A DNA stretch of 39,556 nucleotides from NCBI RefSeq assembly GCF_003353055.1, contig NZ_QKWJ01000069.1, positions 1 through 39,556 on the forward strand, read 5' to 3'. Under the pieces are notes generated by a model, which did not search any database, was not told the DNA's origin, and saw only the letters and a list, made by a program, of their open reading frames with translations. A program made the position numbers and the translations under genes. This DNA comes from Cupriavidus lacunae. GTDB lineage: Bacteria; Pseudomonadota; Gammaproteobacteria; Burkholderiales; Burkholderiaceae. This document shows, piece after piece, positions 35,372 to 39,556 of the stretch (positions within the stretch are counted from its first letter, which is position 1; each line of letters begins with the position of its first letter).

Positions 35372-35947
35372 TCAGTAGGTCTGCACCTCGATCCGGCCGC
35401 TGCCGGCAAGGCGCTGCGCGGTGCCGGTGGCCGTGGCCATGGCGGGCAGTGTCGCCAGCGCCTCCATCTGCACGGTCAGGCGCGAGAGCGGGCGGCCGCC
35501 CTGGATCACCACGCCGCGGTCCGGTGCCAGCCAGGCCTGTTCACCCCATGCCACCGCCGGCATGCCGGCATCGCCCTGCCCGATCTGCACTGGCTGGCCG
35601 TCGGCTTGCGCGCGCCACAAGCGCAGCCGGACCTTGCCCTGGTCGCCGAAGCGAAAGGCGGTGCCGTCGGCCGATACGGCGCCGCGAAAGAACAGCGCCA
35701 CGCGGCGAGGTTCGGCGCAAGTCACGTTGATCGTTGCCATCTGGCGTCCGGCCACGAGGTCGCCGTCCGGTCCGGGCTGCGCATCCAGCGCGCGCCGGGT
35801 GAAGCGGCCGTAGTCGAACTGGCTCTTGCTGACCGTCACCTGGCAGCCCGGCACTGCTTCAGCGGCAGTTGCCGCACCGGTCACGCCGAGCATGCCCGCC
35901 AGCGTGGCGGTGACCACTGCCGCGCGCGTCCATTTCTGCTTGCCCAT
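35372..35947 (-). CDS. Fimbrial subunit-like protein of the chaperone-usher operon
   Basis: 191 aa. The signal peptide TRAAVVTATLAGMLGVTGA is followed by PGCQVTVSKSQFDYGRFTR, INVTCAEPRRVALFFRG and the terminal GSGRIEVQTY. The Cys pair and the alternating C-terminal strand resemble chaperone-usher pilus subunits. It is related in layout to the DUF1120 gene downstream. The ribosome binding site AAGGA precedes ATG 35947; it begins 2 bp after the usher stop. The frame is intact. Whether it is the shaft or an adaptor subunit is unclear. Confidence 0.75.
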   Translation of the reverse strand: MGKQKWTRAAVVTATLAGMLGVTGAATAAEAVPGCQVTVSKSQFDYGRFTRRALDAQPGPDGDLVAGRQMATINVTCAEPRRVALFFRGAVSADGTAFRFGDQGKVRLRLWRAQADGQPVQIGQGDAGMPAVAWGEQAWLAPDRGVVIQGGRPLSRLTVQMEALATLPAMATATGTAQRLAGSGRIEVQTY

Positions 35948-35949
35948 CG

Positions 35950-38438
35950 TTATCCTTGCCTGGTTTCGTTCGCCGGCGCGTCAACCACCGGCGGGATCGC
36001 GCCGGGTCGGCAGACAGCGTCGTACTCTTCATACAGCACGTCCGCCGGCGGCTTTTCGGGCATGCGGAAATCCAACGTGCAGGCCGCGCCGTTCTCGCTG
36101 CGCACATAGAGGGCGCCCTTGAGCTGGCCGTTGCCGACAAAGATCGAGCCTTCACTGCCGACGGTCGAGATGTAGTTGCCCGCGCTGTCCAGCACGGCTT
36201 CACCCTTGGGGCTGTACTGCCCGTCCGGCATCCGCGCATGCAGCAGCACGCGGCGGGTACGGATCACGCCAAAGGCGTAGTCGCAGACCGATCCACGCCC
36301 TGGCCGCGTGATATGCAGGCCGTTCTTCACATCGACATTGCGCGGCAGGCTCGCGGTGGCCAGCTGCAGCCGGTCTTCCGAGAACGGCGGCAGGTACGGC
36401 GCAACCGCGGCGCCGTTCCAGTCGGTCCAGACGGGTCCTTGCGGGGTCTCGATCTTCGCGCCGCTCACGCCGGGCACCCTGAGCACGGCAAAGGTGTCCT
36501 GCACCTGATAGGGACTGAAGGTCAGGCCCTGCGGATGCAGTACGACGCCGCCGACAGCGCTGGCCGAGAACGACTGGCTGCTGCCGCCGTAGCCGGAGTA
36601 GCCCAGCGTCATGGAGGTATACCTGGGCAGCAGGCGCAGCGTCCCTGCCGCCGCCTGATGGCTCTGGTTGTCGGTGCTGGCCGAGAGGTTGTAGCCGATG
36701 TAGTCATTGATCTGCTGGTCGGCAGTCACGCCGGCGCGAACGGCGCCATTGGCGTACTGCAGATTGCTACCCACCTGCACCTTGCCCAGCAGCATGGCGA
36801 GGTTCACATAGGCCAGCGTGCCGCGCTGCGTCCCGAGATCGCGCTCGATGTTGGCCGACAGGGTCATACTGTTGCGAAACGTCCTGGACCAGCTCGCGGT
36901 CAGCCGCTGCGTGGCCTCCCCGGCAAACGTCTGGGTTCGCGCATAGCTTGCGCCGAAACCGCCCAGCGTGTCGTGGCCATAGCTGAGGCCGGCGGTGTAC
37001 TGGCTGCGGTATCGTGCGTCGTAGGAGACGTTGCCGGCGCAGGCCCGGTCATGCCGGACCCCGGCTGCATTGACGTGGCGGCGATCGGAGCATTGGTCAG
37101 ATCCCGATAGCCAGGCGTTTGCTGCACGGTCGAAAGGCTGGCCGACAGCCGCCGCGCCAGCGGCGCCGACAGGGTACCGGTGAACTGCAGGCCCCGCGTG
37201 CCGCTGCGCGCGTCGTCGGCAAGAAGCGCCTTGGCACTGCCAAGGATCTTCCAAGGCAACTGCCCGTCGACACCGCCGCCCAGCGCCCGGTACTTTTCGC
37301 TCAGCATCAATCCGCCAGCGAGGTTGGCGCGGCCGCCCATGGGCATCACGCCGCTGAATGTGCCCAGCCAGTCAGCATCGAGTCCGGGGCCAGCCTGGCT
37401 GCGGATCCTGCCAAGCGCCGCCGACCAGCCCTTCTCACGCGGCACGAACGTTCCGGAGAAGGACGAGAATGGCACGGTGAAGCTGCGCGTTTCCCCGTCC
37501 TGCTCGATCACGGACACCTGCAGATCAGCGCTCGGCGTGAGGATCGGCAGCTGGTTCAGCGTGAACGGCCCTGGCGGCATCAGTGTGCTGTAGATCAGCG
37601 CGCCGGCCTGGCGTACCTCGACACGCGCCTGGGTGCGCGCAATGCCCGTGGCCGAGGCGCCCGCGCCCAGGTTGCGGCGCAGGGCCTCTTCCGGGAACGC
37701 CTGCACGCCGATGATCTGCGGCGCGGCGAACAACGAGTTGTTGACATACAGTTCGCCAGCCTGCGCCACCTGCTTTTGCTGCGCGAACGATCGCTGTGCG
37801 TAGGCATATTGGTGGTCGAGCGTGCTGGTGCCGTTGCTATTGCTGCTGAAGCTCTGGCGCGACCGGACCACCCAGTCGCCGGCGTTGAAGCCAAGATCGG
37901 TCATGCCCTGCAGCAGCGAACTGCTGCCAGCGGCGCCGCCGCTTTGCACGCCCAGCACGTCGTAGTTGAAGACACCGCCCCAGCCGCCCTTGCTGTAGCC
38001 CGCCGCGGCCGTGCTGTCCGGGCCGCCCAGCGCGTCCGGCGGCACGATCAGTTCGATGCGTTCGCGCCCGGGCACCAGGCGCACGATCGCCTGCGGATAG
38101 GCCTGGCGAAGATCACCGAGGCATTGGCCCTCTGCCATCGACACGGGAATCTTCAGGCCGGCGCGTTCCAGGAACGGCTTGTCTATACACGGCTGGCCTT
38201 CGCTGTTGAAAAGCACCTCGGCAGTGCCGATGTCAACGCCATTGACCGCCAGCGTCACAATGCCCGCGCCGGGCGAAAACCGCTTCTCCCTTTTGAAATA
38301 GTCCGCGATCTGACCCGACAGGCCCCGCGCCTCGATGGTCTTCACATCAAACTCGATCTCTTCGGCATGGGCCATCAGTGACATCTGGGCAATCGCGGCA
38401 GCGATTGCCATTGTCAGCAGACGGGGCTTGGTATTCAT
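35950..38438 (-). pseudogene. Outer-membrane fimbrial usher gene, frameshifted
   Basis: From ATG 38438 (signal peptide LLTMAIAAAIAQMSLMAHA) the frame encodes the usher N-terminal domain (IEFDVKTIEARGLSGQIADY) and barrel strands, up to LTNAPIAATS at about 37085. A one-base loss between about 37030 and 37085 then moves the match to another frame, where NVSYDARYRSQYTAGLSYG, the rest of the barrel and the C-terminal domain run to the stop at 35950. The whole is 2489 nt, one base short of an 829-residue usher, a normal FimD length. The two halves together are complete, so the damage is recent, or an assembly error. Without repair no functional usher would be made. Confidence 0.88.
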
Positions 38439-38500
38439 GATGTACTGCAGGGAAAAGATGGACCCGGGTGGCACGCCCCGGGCGGCAGTCTTGCTGCGGA

Positions 38501-39250
38501 TCAGCGGGCAGCGTTGACGTCGGCCGCTGCGGCCTTGGCGGTTGCGCCGAGCGGCGCGTCATACGGCTTGGAGAAGTAGCCGAACACCGAAGCCGGCATC
38601 AATCTGACCGTCGTGGCCGTGCCTGTGGGCGCAACGCCCTGCCTGGCCACCACCGTCTCACCCGGCAAGATGTAGGTACGTGGCAGATCGGCACGCCCGT
38701 TGCCCGGCATCAGATCAAGATTCGGCGACATGCGCACCACATAGGCGCCGGTGTTCTGCACCTGCACGTCGCCATTGGCCAGCCGGCTGTACTTCAGCGC
38801 CTTCCACGGCTCGTTGTTCACGGGCAGCGAAGACGGGTGGATGATCAGCGGCACGTTCTGGCGCACGGTCATGCGCACCGTGTTCTTCACGGCGGGCGGG
38901 ATGCCTTCAAAGATGGCGCGGGCCAGTTTCTCGGTGGTCAGGTCTTCCTTCTTCTTCAGGATGAAGCGGACCATCTGCGTATCGCCCGGCTCAAGACGCG
39001 CGACCGGTGGCGTTGCCATGACGCGGTCAGTGGGGTCTTCGGGAATCGTCTCGACCGACGCGTACAGCAGCATCAGACGCGCATCGGTGTTCTTCAGCGT
39101 CATCACGCCTTCGCCGTCGTCGGTGTTGACGACGACTACCGGGGTCTCCAGCTGCAGGCCGGTAGCGACCGGTGACTGGGTCTGGGCGTGGCTGCCTAGC
39201 GCGTACACCACCAGCACAGCGCTCATCAACATTGTCCGCGGGAATTTCAT
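38501..39250 (-). CDS. Periplasmic pilus chaperone, PapD/FimC family
   Basis: 249 aa. Signal peptide MKFPRTMLMSAVLVVYALG then SHA|QTQ. The chaperone fold is seen in ARLEPGDTQMVRFILKKKED (domain 1), FEGIPPAVKN and VRQNVPLIIHPSSLP, with the interdomain and domain 2 region VQNTGAYVVRMSPN and RTYILPGETVVARQG. It binds subunits in the periplasm by donor-strand complementation and delivers them to the usher. GAGG lies upstream of ATG 39250. It is the first intact gene of the minus-strand operon in this window. The frame is undamaged, in contrast to the usher. Confidence 0.9.
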   Translation of the reverse strand: MKFPRTMLMSAVLVVYALGSHAQTQSPVATGLQLETPVVVVNTDDGEGVMTLKNTDARLMLLYASVETIPEDPTDRVMATPPVARLEPGDTQMVRFILKKKEDLTTEKLARAIFEGIPPAVKNTVRMTVRQNVPLIIHPSSLPVNNEPWKALKYSRLANGDVQVQNTGAYVVRMSPNLDLMPGNGRADLPRTYILPGETVVARQGVAPTGTATTVRLMPASVFGYFSKPYDAPLGATAKAAAADVNAAR

Positions 39251-39269
39251 GACTTGCCTCGCTCGGTGA

Positions 39270-39290
39270 ATACATCGTGTTGTGATGTAT
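39270..39290. promoter_or_regulatory. Perfect 7-bp inverted repeat upstream of the chaperone
   Basis: ATACATC, seven spacer bases, GATGTAT, 20 bp upstream of the chaperone start. It may be an operator or leader hairpin. A second, 6-4-6 hairpin (TTCGGA-CGAA-TCCGAA) lies at 39306-39321. Confidence 0.4.
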
Positions 39291-39434
39291 CCATTGTTGG
39301 AGATCTTCGGACGAATCCGAATCAGGCAAGCCTTAAAACGCTGCGGTTTATTGCCTCACAGGCGGAATCATTCCATGCGTACGACGCTCCTGGCGCCACA
39401 AATGGCATTTGCCGGCAAGGGCATCAGGATGCAA

Positions 39435-39556
39435 ATCGGGATAGGGGCAGGCCTCGCGGCCCGACCCCTCCCACACCACCGTGCGTACGGGTCCGTACAC
39501 GGCGGTTCGGATCGGTTGATCGACTACGGACACAAGGATGGAAGACCGAGAGACCG
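39435..39556 (-). mobile_element. Group II intron, 3' end (domains V and VI)
   Basis: Read on the minus strand, a domain V hairpin lies at about 39473-39508: lower stem CCGCCGTG / CACGGTGG, the 2-nt bulge CG on the 3' side, and a short upper stem TACGG / CCGTA. Domain VI follows (GGGAGGGG ... CCCCTATCCC) with an A opposite nothing 7 nt before the 3' splice site, the expected branch point. The intron end is placed at CCGAT, about 39435. The reverse transcriptase gene, if present, lies beyond the window. This end sits 185 bp upstream of the chaperone start. Confidence 0.85.

Noticed and set aside
35950..38438. Programmed ribosomal frameshift in the usher
   Set aside because: No slippery heptamer was seen at the break, and ushers are not known to use frameshifting; a second break in the same operon favours mutation or error.

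Overview
The window looks like chromosomal DNA of a high-GC beta-proteobacterium of the Burkholderiaceae, most like Cupriavidus or Ralstonia. This rests on the GroEL/GroES sequences with a HrcA-type CIRCE operator, the two-flp Tad locus with rcp-style genes, and the codon and GC character. Genus assignment is inference; no search was run.

Left part (1-8.7 kb): a nested inverted repeat at the very start, an ICMT-family membrane methyltransferase, an MFS transporter, a membrane protein with a spermidine-synthase-like domain, a PAP2/inositolphosphotransferase-like protein and a GcvA-like LysR regulator. The MFS gene and the LysR gene were once a divergent pair. Their shared intergenic region now exists twice (2441-2705 and 6472-6972), each copy carrying a broken stub of the other gene, with 3.8 kb of unrelated genes between them.

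Centre (8.7-29.4 kb): a sigma-54 activator of VpsR type, a small lipid-linked glycosylation cluster (SAM methyltransferase, GtrA flippase, GT2 and DUF2029/GT87 glycosyltransferases), and an almost complete Tad/Flp pilus locus. The order is two flp pilins, tadV, a non-canonical AAA+ ATPase, cpaB/rcpC, the secretin cpaC/rcpA, a small lipoprotein, tadZ, tadA, tadB, tadC. The minor pseudopilin genes tadG, tadE, tadE lie on the opposite strand beyond a metallophosphoesterase gene. That gene's last 80 bp are repeated on the far side of tadG, so the tadGEE block is bracketed by direct repeats. No tadD was found. A good sigma-54 promoter candidate lies about 430 bp upstream of the first flp.

Right part (29.4 kb to end): groS-groL with a promoter overlapping a perfect CIRCE element; a LysR gene divergent from an exported YcaC-like hydrolase and a pirin, with a perfect 9-4-9 palindrome between them; and a chaperone-usher operon (chaperone, usher, two subunit-like genes). 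In that operon the usher and the last subunit gene each carry a one-base net loss, so it appears decayed. Upstream of the chaperone the window ends inside the 3' end (domains V and VI) of a group II intron on the minus strand.

The candidates for something less described are the AAA+ ATPase with its activator and glycosylation neighbours in the Tad locus, the two insertion-with-duplication scars, and the intron-capped decaying pilus operon.
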